Below are positions 16,491 to 25,214 of a stretch of 64,000 bases of DNA, piece by piece. The stretch is from Arthrobacter saudimassiliensis. GTDB lineage: Bacteria > Actinomycetota > Actinomycetes > Actinomycetales > Micrococcaceae. Both the position numbers and the translations under genes were made by a program. How positions within the stretch are numbered: position 1 is the first letter of the stretch; every line of letters begins with the position of its first letter. The notes under the pieces were generated by a model that was given only the letters and a program-made list of their open reading frames with translations, was not told where the DNA came from and made no database searches. The DNA lies in the NCBI GenBank assembly GCA_900016675.1, contig LN483071.1, forward strand, positions 804,479 to 868,478. Direction: 5' to 3'.

Positions 16491-18053
16491 TCAGCCCGCG
16501 TGCCGCCGGCGCAGATCCGTCTTGCGGATCTTGCCGCTGGCAGTGCGCGGCAGCTCGGTCACGAACTCGAAGGTCCGCGGAATCTTGTAGCGGGCCAGCC
16601 TGCCGGCCAGGTGCGCCCGGATCGCTTCCCCGTCCAGCTCCGCGCCCTCCCGCAGCACCACGACGGCATGCGGCACCTCGCCCCATTTCTCATCCGGCAC
16701 GCCGATGACCGCGGCCGAGGCCACCTGCTCCAGGGCGAGGATGGCCTGCTCCACCTCCGCCGGATAGATGTTCTCGCCGCCGGAAATGATCATGTCCTTG
16801 AGCCGGTCGACGACGAAGAGGAAGCCGTCGTCGTCCAGGTAGCCCAGGTCGCCGGACCGGAACCAGCCGCCGTCGGCGAAGGCGGCTTCAGTGGCGTCGG
16901 GGCGCTGCCAGTATTCCCGGATGACGTTCGGGCCGGCGATCTGCACCTCGCCGACCTCCCCCACACCTGCCGGCTCCCCGGTGGCGGCCGCCACCCGCAC
17001 ACCGGTGAAGAAGTGCGGCAGTCCGGCGGATCCGGCCTTTTCCCGCGACCGGTCCGACGGAACCGCGGTGGCTCCGGGGGCGGTCTCGGTCATCCCGTAT
17101 CCGCAGGAAAAGGCCAGGCCGCGCGCCTCGTAGGCCTCGATCACCCGCAGCGGCACCGCGGAACCGCCGCAGGTGAGCTTCTGCAGCGAGCCGATGTCCC
17201 GTTTGGCCCAGTCCGGGTGTTCGCAGAGCATCTGGTAGGTGGTCGGGACGCCGCTGATGAACGTGGCCCGGTGCTGCTCGATGAGCTCCAGGGCGCGGCC
17301 GGCGTCGAACTTCGGTTCGAGGATCACCGTTCCGCCCTTCAGCAGGGTGGGCAGCACGCCCATGTCCAGCGATGCGACGTGGAACAGCGGAGAGATCATC
17401 AGGGCCACGTCGGTGCTGCCCAGGTCGTAGTCCACCAGCACGTTGAAGCAGTTCCAGGTCAGGTTGCCGTGCGTCAGCACCGCCCCCTTGGGCCGACCGG
17501 TGGTGCCGGAGGTGTAGAGGATCATGGCCGGATCATCGAGGCCCACGGGTGTCTCGGTGTCCAGGGCGGCCGCGGAGGCGAGGGCCTGCTCATAGTCCTC
17601 CCCCGCGTCGTCCTGCCCCGCCGGAGGAACCGGGGAAGGGGCGCCGGCGGAGGCCCCGGCGTCGGGCACCACCAGCCGGCGGACCTGGCCCTGCGCGCTG
17701 CCGGCAACGGCGAGGGGCTCGAGGCCGGCGCTGTGCACCAGGATCCCGGCACCGGAATCGGCCAGCGCGTACGCCAGCTCCGGCGGTGCCAGCCGCGTGT
17801 TCAGCGGCACGAAGACCGCCCCCAGCATCCCGGCCGCGAAGAACGTCTCCAGGAACGACGGGTGGTTCTCGCCCAGGAACGCGACCCGGTCGCCGGCCGC
17901 GGTTCCCCGGGCCCTGAGCGCACCGGCCAGGGCCAGGGCCCGGCGGTGGAGCCCGGAGTAGGTCAGCACCTCGCCGTTGAAGACGACGGCGGGCTTGGAC
18001 CCGGACTTCCGCTGCAGCCGGCCGGGCCAGGCCCCGATCCCCTGGTTCAGCAT
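16491..18053 (-). CDS. AMP-dependent acyl-CoA synthetase
   Basis: A 520-residue enzyme of the ANL superfamily that activates a carboxylic acid to its CoA thioester with ATP. Motifs: P-loop LYTSGTTGRPKG at 179-190, GYGMTE, GWFRSGDLGYLDDDG and the catalytic Lys in RTASGKIRKTDL at the C-terminus. The overall look is of medium- or long-chain, or aryl-acid, ligases. It follows the ABC substrate-binding protein gene by 9 bases on the same strand. That suggests the acid it activates could be the ligand of that protein, which is inference only. Confidence 0.9.
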   Translation of the reverse strand: MLNQGIGAWPGRLQRKSGSKPAVVFNGEVLTYSGLHRRALALAGALRARGTAAGDRVAFLGENHPSFLETFFAAGMLGAVFVPLNTRLAPPELAYALADSGAGILVHSAGLEPLAVAGSAQGQVRRLVVPDAGASAGAPSPVPPAGQDDAGEDYEQALASAAALDTETPVGLDDPAMILYTSGTTGRPKGAVLTHGNLTWNCFNVLVDYDLGSTDVALMISPLFHVASLDMGVLPTLLKGGTVILEPKFDAGRALELIEQHRATFISGVPTTYQMLCEHPDWAKRDIGSLQKLTCGGSAVPLRVIEAYEARGLAFSCGYGMTETAPGATAVPSDRSREKAGSAGLPHFFTGVRVAAATGEPAGVGEVGEVQIAGPNVIREYWQRPDATEAAFADGGWFRSGDLGYLDDDGFLFVVDRLKDMIISGGENIYPAEVEQAILALEQVASAAVIGVPDEKWGEVPHAVVVLREGAELDGEAIRAHLAGRLARYKIPRTFEFVTELPRTASGKIRKTDLRRRHAG

Positions 18054-18062
18054 CGCGGCGCC

Positions 18063-19073
18063 CTACCGGGCCGTCATGGCATCGATGTCGGGTTCGGTGC
18101 CGACGAACTCATACTTGCGCATCAGGCTGCCCAGCTGGTTGAGCTCCTCGGTGCGGATCGCCGGGTCGAACTCCTCCATGGTCAGCTTTTCGGCGACCGC
18201 CGGATCCATGCTCATGAAGGCCGGCAGCACGGCACGGACATCGTCGATGTTGGCCTCCGCCTGCTCCAGGGTTTCCTCCATGGCGGCCCTGAAATCGGCC
18301 ACCACCTCAGGGTTTTCCTCCGCGAAGCGGCCGGAGGTGAAGGAGACCATGGTCGGCATGCCCGGCAGCGCCTCCTGGTTCGGATACCCCACCAGGACGT
18401 TCGCGGGATCGGCCAGCGCCCGGCTCAGGAACGGCTCAGGCAGCCAGACGGCATCCGTGTTGCCCAGCTCCAGCTGCGCCTCCATGTCCGGGAACGGCAT
18501 CTCGCTGAAGCTGATCGCGGTCGGGTCGGCGCCGGCCAGCGCCGCGCTCTCCATGATGGTCAGGTCGCCCTGGGTGTTGACGGCGTTGACGGAGACCGTC
18601 CGGTCCTCAAGGTCGGCGAAGGAGGTGATGCCCGAATCCGCCCGGGCGACGACGCCGTTGATGTCGTTGCCCTCGCGGTAGGAGTTCGAGTACCCGGACA
18701 CGATCTTCATGTCCAGGCCCTTGTCCTTGGCCACCATGACGGTCAGCGGGTTGCCCACGGCGAAGTGCATGTCGCCGGTGGAAACCGCAGGCAGCATGGC
18801 CGCGCCGCCCGTGCCGGTCTGCAGCTCGATATCCAGGCCGTGCTTTTCGAAGATGCCCTCGTCGATGCCGTACTGCATGGCCGAGGACGGAGCAATGGTG
18901 AGGATACCCACCACCACATGCTCAAGTTCGCTGTTGCCGCTGCCGCCGGAGGCCGATTCCGTGGCGCCCTCCTGGCCGGACAGCGAGCCGGATCCGCAGC
19001 CGGCCAGCGCCAGCATCAGGGCTGCTCCGCCGGCGAAGGCCCGGGCGAACGTACGCGCGTTGACTTGCCTCAT
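18063..19073 (-). CDS. NitT/TauT-type ABC substrate-binding lipoprotein (solitary)
   Basis: A 336-residue predicted lipoprotein: basic N-terminus, hydrophobic stretch and lipobox ending in Cys26 (LALAGC), then an NMT1/SsuA-type fold (VVVGILTIAPSSAMQYGIDEG; LQTGTGGAAMLPAVSTGDMHFA). Homologues bind sulfonates, nitrate, thiamine precursors or aromatic acids. No permease or ATPase gene lies next to it; the partner downstream is an acyl-CoA synthetase. A consensus-like promoter lies upstream at 19147-19175. Confidence 0.88.
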   Translation of the reverse strand: MRQVNARTFARAFAGGAALMLALAGCGSGSLSGQEGATESASGGSGNSELEHVVVGILTIAPSSAMQYGIDEGIFEKHGLDIELQTGTGGAAMLPAVSTGDMHFAVGNPLTVMVAKDKGLDMKIVSGYSNSYREGNDINGVVARADSGITSFADLEDRTVSVNAVNTQGDLTIMESAALAGADPTAISFSEMPFPDMEAQLELGNTDAVWLPEPFLSRALADPANVLVGYPNQEALPGMPTMVSFTSGRFAEENPEVVADFRAAMEETLEQAEANIDDVRAVLPAFMSMDPAVAEKLTMEEFDPAIRTEELNQLGSLMRKYEFVGTEPDIDAMTAR

Positions 19074-19108
19074 GACTGTCCTCTTCCTTGAGGTGGGCGG
19101 TGGGACCC

Positions 19109-19134
19109 GCCCGGCAGGCGCAGGCCTGCCGGGC
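19109..19134 (-). terminator. Hairpin between malQ and the binding-protein gene
   Basis: Perfect 11-bp arms around GCAG (GCCCGGCAGGC / GCCTGCCGGGC). It may terminate malQ, or act in the leader of the binding-protein transcript, because the candidate promoter at 19147-19175 lies upstream of it. Confidence 0.5.
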
Positions 19135-19146
19135 CTCGGTCAAATC

Positions 19147-19175
19147 ATGAGAACTTAAATAGTTGAAACTGTCAA
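19147..19175 (-). promoter_or_regulatory. Promoter of the binding-protein/acyl-CoA synthetase operon
   Basis: On the minus strand, a perfect TTGACA (19175-19170), a 17-base spacer and TCTCAT (19152-19147). Overlapping inverted repeats (AACTG-TTGA-CAGTT and GTTGA-CAGTT-TCAAC) cover the -35 and could be a repressor site. Confidence 0.5.
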
Positions 19176-19182
19176 CAGTTTT

Positions 19183-21354
19183 TTATCGGCCCTCTCCCTG
19201 CACCGCGTCGCGCATCAGCGCCACCAGGTTCCGGAACCGGGGATTGCCGGCCAGATCGTCCAGCAGCACGGCCTTGCCGTCCGGGCCGGTGAGCGGTATC
19301 CGCCAGTTGGGATACGCGTCGGAGGTGCCCGGCTGGTTCTGGGTGCGCCGGTCCCCCACCGCGTCAACCAGCGAAACGCCCAGCAGGACCGACGGCGTCT
19401 GCGCGATGAACCGGTGCAGGGCCTCCAGGACCTGCCTGATCTGCTCCTCGCCTTCGGGCAGCCCGGACGCCGGGCTCACGGCGCCGTCCGGAAGCAGCCC
19501 GAGCCGGTCCAGCAGGTCCAGGATGTCCCGGCGGGCCTCCTCGTCAGCGGCCCGTTCCTCCTCCACGGGCCGGCCCAGCAGGCCCAGGCTGCTGCGCAGC
19601 TCCACATGCTCGCCGGCAAGGTAGCCGGCGGTCGGCGGCAGGTCATGCGTGCCGATCGTGGTCAGCGCACCTTCGCGGTACTGCTCCGGGGCGCTGGGCT
19701 CATCTCCGCTGCGTTCGAACCACAGGATGGAGGTGCCGAGCACGCCGCGCTCGGCCAGGTAGTCCTGGACCCAGGGTTCGAAGACCCCCAGGTCCTCGCC
19801 GACGACGACGGCGCCCGCCCGTTCCGCCTCCAGCGCAAGGATGCCCACCAGCGCTTCATGGTCGTAGTAGACGTAGGCGCCCTCGGCGGGCGAACCGCCC
19901 TCCGGGATCCACCAGAGCCGGAACAGGCCCAGGATGTGGTCCACCCGGATGCCGCCGGCATGGCGCAGGATGGTCCGGACCATGTCCCGGTACGGGGCGT
20001 AGCCCGCCTCGGCCAGGCGCTGCGGGTGCCACGGCGGCTGGCTCCAGTCCTGGCCCTGCTGGTTGAACATGTCCGGCGGGGCGCCTACCGAGATGCCCTG
20101 GGCCAGCACCCCGCGCAGGGACCACGCATCGGCGCCCTGCGGATGCACCCCCACCGCCAGGTCATGGACGATGCCGATCGGCATGCCGGCGCCGTCGGCG
20201 GCCCGTCCGGCTGCCGCCAGCTGCCCGTCGCAGATCCACTGCAGCCATTTGTAGAACCCGGCCCGGGCCTGAAGATGCTCCCGGTGCTCCCGCACATAAG
20301 GCGAATCCGGTGTCTGCGCCTCCTCCCAGCGCGGATCCCCGGGCCGCAGTTCGGCCGCCAGTGCGCACCAGAGGGCAAAGTCCGCCAAGCCGGGACCCTC
20401 GTCGTGGACGAACCGCTCGAAGTCCTGCCGGCGGGCCTCCTCCAGCGGCACCTGGTGGATGAGCTCCAGCGCCTCGAGCTTGGCCGCATAGGTCGCATTC
20501 CGGTCCAGCAGCGCGTTGCTGGTGTTGGCGCGGCCCAGCTCCGCGGCGGCCGTTTCGATGGCCTGCCGGTCGGCTTCGGAAAGCAGGGCGTACTCCGGGA
20601 TGTCCTCCACCCGGATGTAAAGGGGGTTGAAGAACCGGCGGGTGGCCGGGAGGTACGGCGAGTCCTCCAGGGGCGGCACGGGCTCCGCGGCATGCAGCGG
20701 GTTGATCAGCAGGAATCCGCCGGCCGGGATCGCGGCCAGTTCGGCGAGGTCGCCCAGGTCACCGATGCCCCAGGACTTCGATGAGCGGACGGAGTACAGC
20801 TGGGCCATCAGCCCCCATTGCCGGTGTTCCCGAAGCCGGTGCGCCGTGCTCAGCCGGTCCGGGGTCACCACCAGGGCCGCCTCGGCCAGCAGGCCGCCGC
20901 CGGCCAGTTCGAGCCGGTGCCAGCCGAGCGGCAGGTCCCCGGGCAGCCCGAGGTCATAGCGCTCCAGGTTCCGCCCGTCCACCTCCCGCTGGTCCGACGG
21001 GGCGGCGGGCAGGTCCAGCACCTGCTGCGTGCCGTCCTCCAGCCGCAGGCTGATCTCCGCCCGGACGCCGGCGGGAAGATGGACGGCCACCGGGGAGGGA
21101 CGGCCGCTGCGCAGCACCACCGTGGGAGGCAGCGGCCGGCGCCAGGGAGCGGCGTCCGCTTCGGCCAGCGAACGCTGCACCTCGGCACCGGTGCCGGCAC
21201 TGACCCCCAGCGCCTCCAGCACACGCAGCAGGGTTGCCCTGCCGACCTGTTCCTCGCCGCCGTTCCACCCGGTGAACGTGGTGGCCACCCGGTGCCTCTC
21301 GGCGAGGCGGAGCAGATCGGCGTCGGGTGTTTCGTCAGCGTGCTTATCAGTCAT
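19183..21354 (-). CDS. malQ: 4-alpha-glucanotransferase
   Basis: A 723-residue GH77 amylomaltase, which transfers alpha-1,4-glucan segments in maltodextrin and glycogen metabolism. Key residues are visible: the nucleophile Asp in GIRVDHILGLFRLWW, the acid/base Glu in VVGEDLGVFEP, and the HD of GTHDLPPTAGYL. The N-terminal ~150 residues form the actinobacterial extra domain. The start at 21354 lies six bases after TAGATT, a leaderless pattern. It stands alone, with no other glycogen genes in the window. Confidence 0.93.
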   Translation of the reverse strand: MTDKHADETPDADLLRLAERHRVATTFTGWNGGEEQVGRATLLRVLEALGVSAGTGAEVQRSLAEADAAPWRRPLPPTVVLRSGRPSPVAVHLPAGVRAEISLRLEDGTQQVLDLPAAPSDQREVDGRNLERYDLGLPGDLPLGWHRLELAGGGLLAEAALVVTPDRLSTAHRLREHRQWGLMAQLYSVRSSKSWGIGDLGDLAELAAIPAGGFLLINPLHAAEPVPPLEDSPYLPATRRFFNPLYIRVEDIPEYALLSEADRQAIETAAAELGRANTSNALLDRNATYAAKLEALELIHQVPLEEARRQDFERFVHDEGPGLADFALWCALAAELRPGDPRWEEAQTPDSPYVREHREHLQARAGFYKWLQWICDGQLAAAGRAADGAGMPIGIVHDLAVGVHPQGADAWSLRGVLAQGISVGAPPDMFNQQGQDWSQPPWHPQRLAEAGYAPYRDMVRTILRHAGGIRVDHILGLFRLWWIPEGGSPAEGAYVYYDHEALVGILALEAERAGAVVVGEDLGVFEPWVQDYLAERGVLGTSILWFERSGDEPSAPEQYREGALTTIGTHDLPPTAGYLAGEHVELRSSLGLLGRPVEEERAADEEARRDILDLLDRLGLLPDGAVSPASGLPEGEEQIRQVLEALHRFIAQTPSVLLGVSLVDAVGDRRTQNQPGTSDAYPNWRIPLTGPDGKAVLLDDLAGNPRFRNLVALMRDAVQGEGR

Positions 21355-21360
21355 GCGACC

Positions 21361-21366
21361 AATCTA
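21361..21366 (-). promoter_or_regulatory. Candidate -10 box for leaderless malQ
   Basis: TAGATT on the minus strand ends six bases before the malQ ATG; no ribosome site is present. Confidence 0.4.
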
Positions 21367-21446
21367 GGCGAATCCCGCCGGGTCCGCAGGTGCCGGGCTC
21401 CGCCGGCAGGCCGACGCCGGGCCGCGGGAGGCGGCAGCCGGCCGCT

Positions 21447-21776
21447 TCAGCGTGCCCGCCGGGTCAGGCGCCACGCGTCCTGGAAGTCGTCGTGCTCCTC
21501 ATAGGGCTCGGCGAGGGCGGCGAGGGCGAGCGTTGTCCATTCCAGCTCCGAGGGGCGCTGCCCGTCCTCCTCGCCGCCGCCCAGGAGGAGCCGGGCCAGC
21601 GTGCTGCGCCGGGCTGCACCGATGATCTCCAGCAGCGTGAGTTTGGCTTCGCACTCGCGAAGCAGCCGTTCTTCGTACCACCTGTCGGAGAGCGGGAGGT
21701 CGGACCGCGCCAGGAGCTTGCGCGACTCCGTGGCTTCGTCCTCGAGGCGGGACAGGAGGAAATCCACGATGTCCAT
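21447..21776 (-). CDS. DUF6221-like small protein
   Basis: A 109-residue soluble protein starting MDIVDFLLSRLEDE, rich in Arg, Glu and Leu, with a C-terminal YEEHDDFQDAWRL segment. It resembles the actinobacterial DUF6221 family (an N-terminal DIVxFLL and a C-terminal acidic-aromatic motif near the end). The role is unknown. The start is set at 21776 because TAGCAT lies seven bases upstream; an in-frame ATG or GTG eight codons earlier is less likely. Confidence 0.7.
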   Translation of the reverse strand: MDIVDFLLSRLEDEATESRKLLARSDLPLSDRWYEERLLRECEAKLTLLEIIGAARRSTLARLLLGGGEEDGQRPSELEWTTLALAALAEPYEEHDDFQDAWRLTRRAR

Positions 21777-21783
21777 GGCGACG

Positions 21784-21789
21784 ATGCTA
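21784..21789 (-). promoter_or_regulatory. Candidate -10 box, leaderless start of the DUF6221-like gene
   Basis: TAGCAT on the minus strand ends seven bases before the ATG at 21776. Confidence 0.35.
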
Positions 21790-21936
21790 CGCCGCAGCAC
21801 CGGAGCCGTCAGCGGCCCGATTCCGTACCGGGAATATTTGGCCCAAAACGGCGGTTCGATTACATGTAGGCCCCGCCGGACGGCTGCTTCCCGGCGGGAG
21901 CCGCAGCCCTTATCCAGCGAACCCTACGGAGATCGT

Positions 21937-22170
21937 TTGTCTGTTTCTGTCCTGCCTGAAAACGCCCCTGCCCCGCGGATGCGCCGCATCCGCAACGCCC
22001 GCACCGTTCACCGCGGCGACCTGATCGAAGCACGTGCCGGCGGACGCGTAGCCTATCGCGGAGAAGTCAGGGATACCGCCCCTGGCCTGTCCACGATCTG
22101 GCTGCGCGACGAGGAGACCGGCGGCGCCGTCGCCATCAGCACCGACGAGTTCGAGCTGTTCGCCGCCTGA
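21937..22170 (+). CDS. Small hypothetical protein (SH3-like)
   Basis: A 77-residue protein. A TTG start at 21937 is preceded by ACGGAGATCG, a fair ribosome site. The sequence is basic at the front (PRMRRIRNARTVHRGDLIEA), then alternates short strands (RVAYRGEVRDTAPGLSTIWL) and ends acidic (STDEFELFAA). The pattern suggests a small beta-barrel such as an SH3-like or KOW-like fold, but I do not recognise a family. It ends 18 bases before a very strong terminator. Confidence 0.6.
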   Translation: MSVSVLPENAPAPRMRRIRNARTVHRGDLIEARAGGRVAYRGEVRDTAPGLSTIWLRDEETGGAVAISTDEFELFAA

Positions 22171-22187
22171 GCGGGCGGCACAATGGC

Positions 22188-22229
22188 AAGCCCCGCGGGC
22201 ACCGGCTGCTGCCGGTGCCCGCGGGGCTT
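22188..22229. terminator. Very strong bidirectional terminator
   Basis: A perfect 19-bp stem with a TGCT loop (arms 22188-22206 and 22211-22229). On each strand the stem begins AAGCCCC and ends GGGGCTT. It sits between convergent genes. Confidence 0.85.
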
Positions 22230-22244
22230 CCTAATGTCCTGTTC

Positions 22245-23252
22245 CTAGCGGCTGTCCCCCGAACCGGACCCATGCCCGGACGAACCGCCGGAGCCGCCCG
22301 AGCCGCCCATTCCCGATGAGTCGTCCAGGCCGGAGGAGTTCCCCGAAACGTGCCGGCCGCTGCTTTCGGCGTCGGACACGTCGGTCTCGATCCGCTCCTT
22401 CTGCACGTCCTCCGAGACGTTGCTGGTGCCGGTCACCTTCTCCTTCTCCAGCCGGACCCGCTCGACGGGCTCGGTGTGCTTGGACACGACCGGTTCCTCG
22501 GCCTCCAGGGTGACCTCGTACTCGTTCTCGGTGATTTCCGGCCCCGACAGGGCGGCATCAATGTTCTCCTCGGTGATCGGCTCCCGCTCGATCCGCACCT
22601 CTTCGCGGCTGACCGGGACCTGCTGCGTGACGGTGTCGGTCACGACGTACTTGCGCAGCCGCGCCTTGCCCACCGTGCGCTTCTGGGTGCCGATGTCGAG
22701 GCGCTCCTCGGAACGGGTCATCGCGTCGTCGATGTTCGCGCCGCGCGTGCCCGAGGAATCTGAGGTGCCGGTCCCGGAGAGCCCCGACGTTCCGGAGCTG
22801 TGCGTGCCGGTGTCGGATCCGGACAGGCCCGACGAGGTGCCCGACATGCCGCTGTGGGTTCCGGAGGTGTCGGTGCCGAGTCCGCCGGAGGTCCCGGACG
22901 AATCGGTGCCGGAGGACTCCGACGAGCCGTCGTCGTAGCTGAAACCGTAGTACCGGTACAGCATGACCTCCTCCTCCGGGCTGATGGACCCGTCGGATTC
23001 GACCTGGGGAGCGTTCTTCACCTCATCCTTGCTGTAGGGAACCAGGACGTCGACGCCTTCCACCGTGGCCTCGCTGAGCGGCACAAAGCTCTCATTGCCG
23101 CCGAACAGCCCGGTGTTGACCGTCACCCACGCCGGTTCGTTGGTCTGGTCATCCAGATAGAACGTCCCGACGGCGCCGATCCGGTCGCCGTTCGGGCCGA
23201 GGACGTTGCCGGACCCTGACATAAGACCTTCGACTTGCTGATTGTTGATCAT
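22245..23252 (-). CDS. PRC-barrel and DUF2382 (YsnF-like) stress protein
   Basis: A 335-residue protein with two domains. The N-terminal PRC-barrel-like part (about 1-105) includes GPNGDRIGAVGTFYLDD. A Ser/Gly/Thr-rich low-complexity linker (about 108-170) follows, then a DUF2382 domain (about 180-285) with the family's RSEERLDIGTQ, RKYVVTDTVTQQVPVSREEV and VTLEAEEPVV pattern. The tail is Ser/Gly-rich. This architecture is common in Arthrobacter and Deinococcus and is linked to general stress; the biochemical role is unknown. AAGGAGAACAGG precedes the ATG. Confidence 0.88.
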   Translation of the reverse strand: MINNQQVEGLMSGSGNVLGPNGDRIGAVGTFYLDDQTNEPAWVTVNTGLFGGNESFVPLSEATVEGVDVLVPYSKDEVKNAPQVESDGSISPEEEVMLYRYYGFSYDDGSSESSGTDSSGTSGGLGTDTSGTHSGMSGTSSGLSGSDTGTHSSGTSGLSGTGTSDSSGTRGANIDDAMTRSEERLDIGTQKRTVGKARLRKYVVTDTVTQQVPVSREEVRIEREPITEENIDAALSGPEITENEYEVTLEAEEPVVSKHTEPVERVRLEKEKVTGTSNVSEDVQKERIETDVSDAESSGRHVSGNSSGLDDSSGMGGSGGSGGSSGHGSGSGDSR

Positions 23253-23395
23253 CCTGTTCTCCTTGCCGCTGCGAATGGGGGTCGCACGGCCTGGAACTCA
23301 ATGTCCGAAAGGGTCCCTTCCGGCAATCCCAAGCCTACTTACCATTGCAGACCGCAGGGCAGGGAGCGTCAATAGGTGACGCCTATCAGCGCGCG

Positions 23396-25084
23396 CTACT
23401 CCGCTTCCAGCAGCTGGGTGCGGACCTGGCGGCGCAGCACCTTGCCCAGCATCGACTTGGGCAGCTCCCCGATGGCCACGATCCGCCGCGGCACCTTGTA
23501 GGGGGTCAGGCGTCCGCGGCAGTAGGTGCGCAGCGCGGCCTCATCGAGTTCGGCGTCGGGATTCATGACGACGGCGGCCACCACCTCTTCGCCGCCGTCG
23601 GGCCGCGGCAGGCCGACGACGGCGGCTTCGGCGACATCCAGGTGGCTGCGCAGCACCTCCTCCACCTCCGAGGGGGAAACGTTGAAGCCGCCGGTGATGA
23701 TCAGTTCCTTGCGCCGGTCCACGACCTTGACAAAGCCGTCCTCGTCCACGGTGACGATGTCGCCGGTCCGCAGCCAGCCGCCGGGAAGCAGCACCTCATC
23801 GGTGTCCTCGGCGTTGTTCCAGTAGCCGGCGAAGACCTGCGGTCCCTTGATCAGCAGCTCGCCCGGAGTGCCCGGCTCCACGTCCTGCTCCGGATGCTCC
23901 GGATCGGCCACCCGCATCAGCGTGCTGGGGAACGGGACGCCGATGGTGCCGTTGCGCCGGGTCTCGGCGAAGGGGTTGCCCAGGGCCACCGGGGAGGACT
24001 CGGTGAGCCCGTAACCCTCGACCAGCAGGCCGCCGGAGACTTCCTCCCACAGCTTGACGGTGGAGGCGGGCAGGGTCATGGCCCCGGAGATCGCGTAGCG
24101 GATGGTGGACAGGTCGATGCCGCGTTCCTTGGATTCGTGCGCCGTCTTCTCATAGATGGGCGGCACGGCGCAGAAGACGGTGGGCTTCGACTTCTTCGCC
24201 GCCGCCAAGACCAGGTCGACGTCGAACCTGGGGAACAGCACCAGCCGCGCACCCATCAGCACGGAGAAGGTCAGGTAGAGGGTGAGGCCGAAGGCGTGGA
24301 ACATCGGCAGCACGCCGTAGATGACTTCCTTGCCCTCCTCGGCGCCGTGCATCCAGGCCCGGCCCTGCAGGGCGTTCGAGCGCAGGTTGTAGTGGGTGAG
24401 CATCACGCCCTTGGGCACTCCCGTGGTGCCGGAGGTGTACTGCAACGCGGCCAGGTCCTTCACCTCGGGCCGGGGGTGCGCCGGGTCCAGGCGCGGGGCG
24501 GAGAGCAGCTGCTCCCACGAGGTGGTGCGCTCGGTCTTCGCGGTGAGCCCGGCGCGGGTGCGTCGGATCGAGGGCAGCGGCAGGCGCAGCGCCATGCGCT
24601 TCAGGCGCGGCATGGCCTTGGTGATGTCCACGGCGACGATGCTGGTGACCCGGACGTCGCCGGGGAAGTCCTGAATCTTCTCCACGGCCTTGTCCCAGAC
24701 GATGGCCACCTGCGCGCCGTGGTTTTCGAACTGGTGGCGCAGTTCCCGCTCGGTGTAGAGGGGGTTGTGGCCCACGACGACGGCACCCAGGCGCAGCACC
24801 GCATAGAAGGCCACCAGGTACTGCGGGCAGTTGGGCAGGATGACGGCCACGCGGTGGCCGGCGCGCACGCCCATCCGCCGCAGGCCCTCGGCCGCGCGCT
24901 CGATCTGCTCGCCGAGCTGCTCATAGGTGGTTTCGGCGCCGAAGAACTCCAGGGCGACCTTGGGCCCGAACCGGGCCACGGCGTCGTCCATCATGGCTGT
25001 CAGGGATTCGGTGGGCAGCTCGATCTCCGCCGGCACGCCGGGCTGGTAGTTCCGCACCCACAGCGGTTCCTGGACAGCGGTCAT
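23396..25084 (-). CDS. Long-chain fatty-acid-CoA ligase
   Basis: A 562-residue FadD-like enzyme that converts fatty acids to acyl-CoA for beta-oxidation or lipid synthesis. Motifs: LQYTSGTTGVPKGVMLTH, EGYGLTESSPVA, GWLRTGDIVTVDEDGFVKVVDRRKE and the catalytic Lys in LPKSMLGKVLRRQVR near the end. The ATG at 25084 is chosen because GAAGGAG lies seven bases upstream. It is preceded by a -10-like TATAGT and a 22-bp perfect palindrome. Confidence 0.92.
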   Translation of the reverse strand: MTAVQEPLWVRNYQPGVPAEIELPTESLTAMMDDAVARFGPKVALEFFGAETTYEQLGEQIERAAEGLRRMGVRAGHRVAVILPNCPQYLVAFYAVLRLGAVVVGHNPLYTERELRHQFENHGAQVAIVWDKAVEKIQDFPGDVRVTSIVAVDITKAMPRLKRMALRLPLPSIRRTRAGLTAKTERTTSWEQLLSAPRLDPAHPRPEVKDLAALQYTSGTTGVPKGVMLTHYNLRSNALQGRAWMHGAEEGKEVIYGVLPMFHAFGLTLYLTFSVLMGARLVLFPRFDVDLVLAAAKKSKPTVFCAVPPIYEKTAHESKERGIDLSTIRYAISGAMTLPASTVKLWEEVSGGLLVEGYGLTESSPVALGNPFAETRRNGTIGVPFPSTLMRVADPEHPEQDVEPGTPGELLIKGPQVFAGYWNNAEDTDEVLLPGGWLRTGDIVTVDEDGFVKVVDRRKELIITGGFNVSPSEVEEVLRSHLDVAEAAVVGLPRPDGGEEVVAAVVMNPDAELDEAALRTYCRGRLTPYKVPRRIVAIGELPKSMLGKVLRRQVRTQLLEAE

Positions 25085-25115
25085 GGCAAAGCTCCTTCGG
25101 GTTTGGTTAACCCCG

Positions 25116-25121
25116 ACTATA
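25116..25121 (-). promoter_or_regulatory. Candidate -10 box of the fadD-like gene
   Basis: TATAGT on the minus strand, 31 bases before the ATG. The predicted start of transcription falls at an 8-bp palindrome GGTTAACC (25105-25112). Confidence 0.4.
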
Positions 25122-25149
25122 GCCACCGCGCGCGGGCACACCGAAACAC

Positions 25150-25171
25150 GATATGCCCGCTGCGGCATATC
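25150..25171. promoter_or_regulatory. 22-bp palindromic operator candidate upstream of the fadD-like gene
   Basis: Perfect arms GATATGCC and GGCATATC around CGCTGC. Its size and A/T-rich outer arms are typical of TetR-family operators. It sits about 30 bases upstream of the -10 candidate, near the expected -35. Confidence 0.5.
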
Positions 25172-25214
25172 TCCCGGTCAGCGGCCGACGGCGTCCTTCC
25201 GCCGGGCGCTCGTC

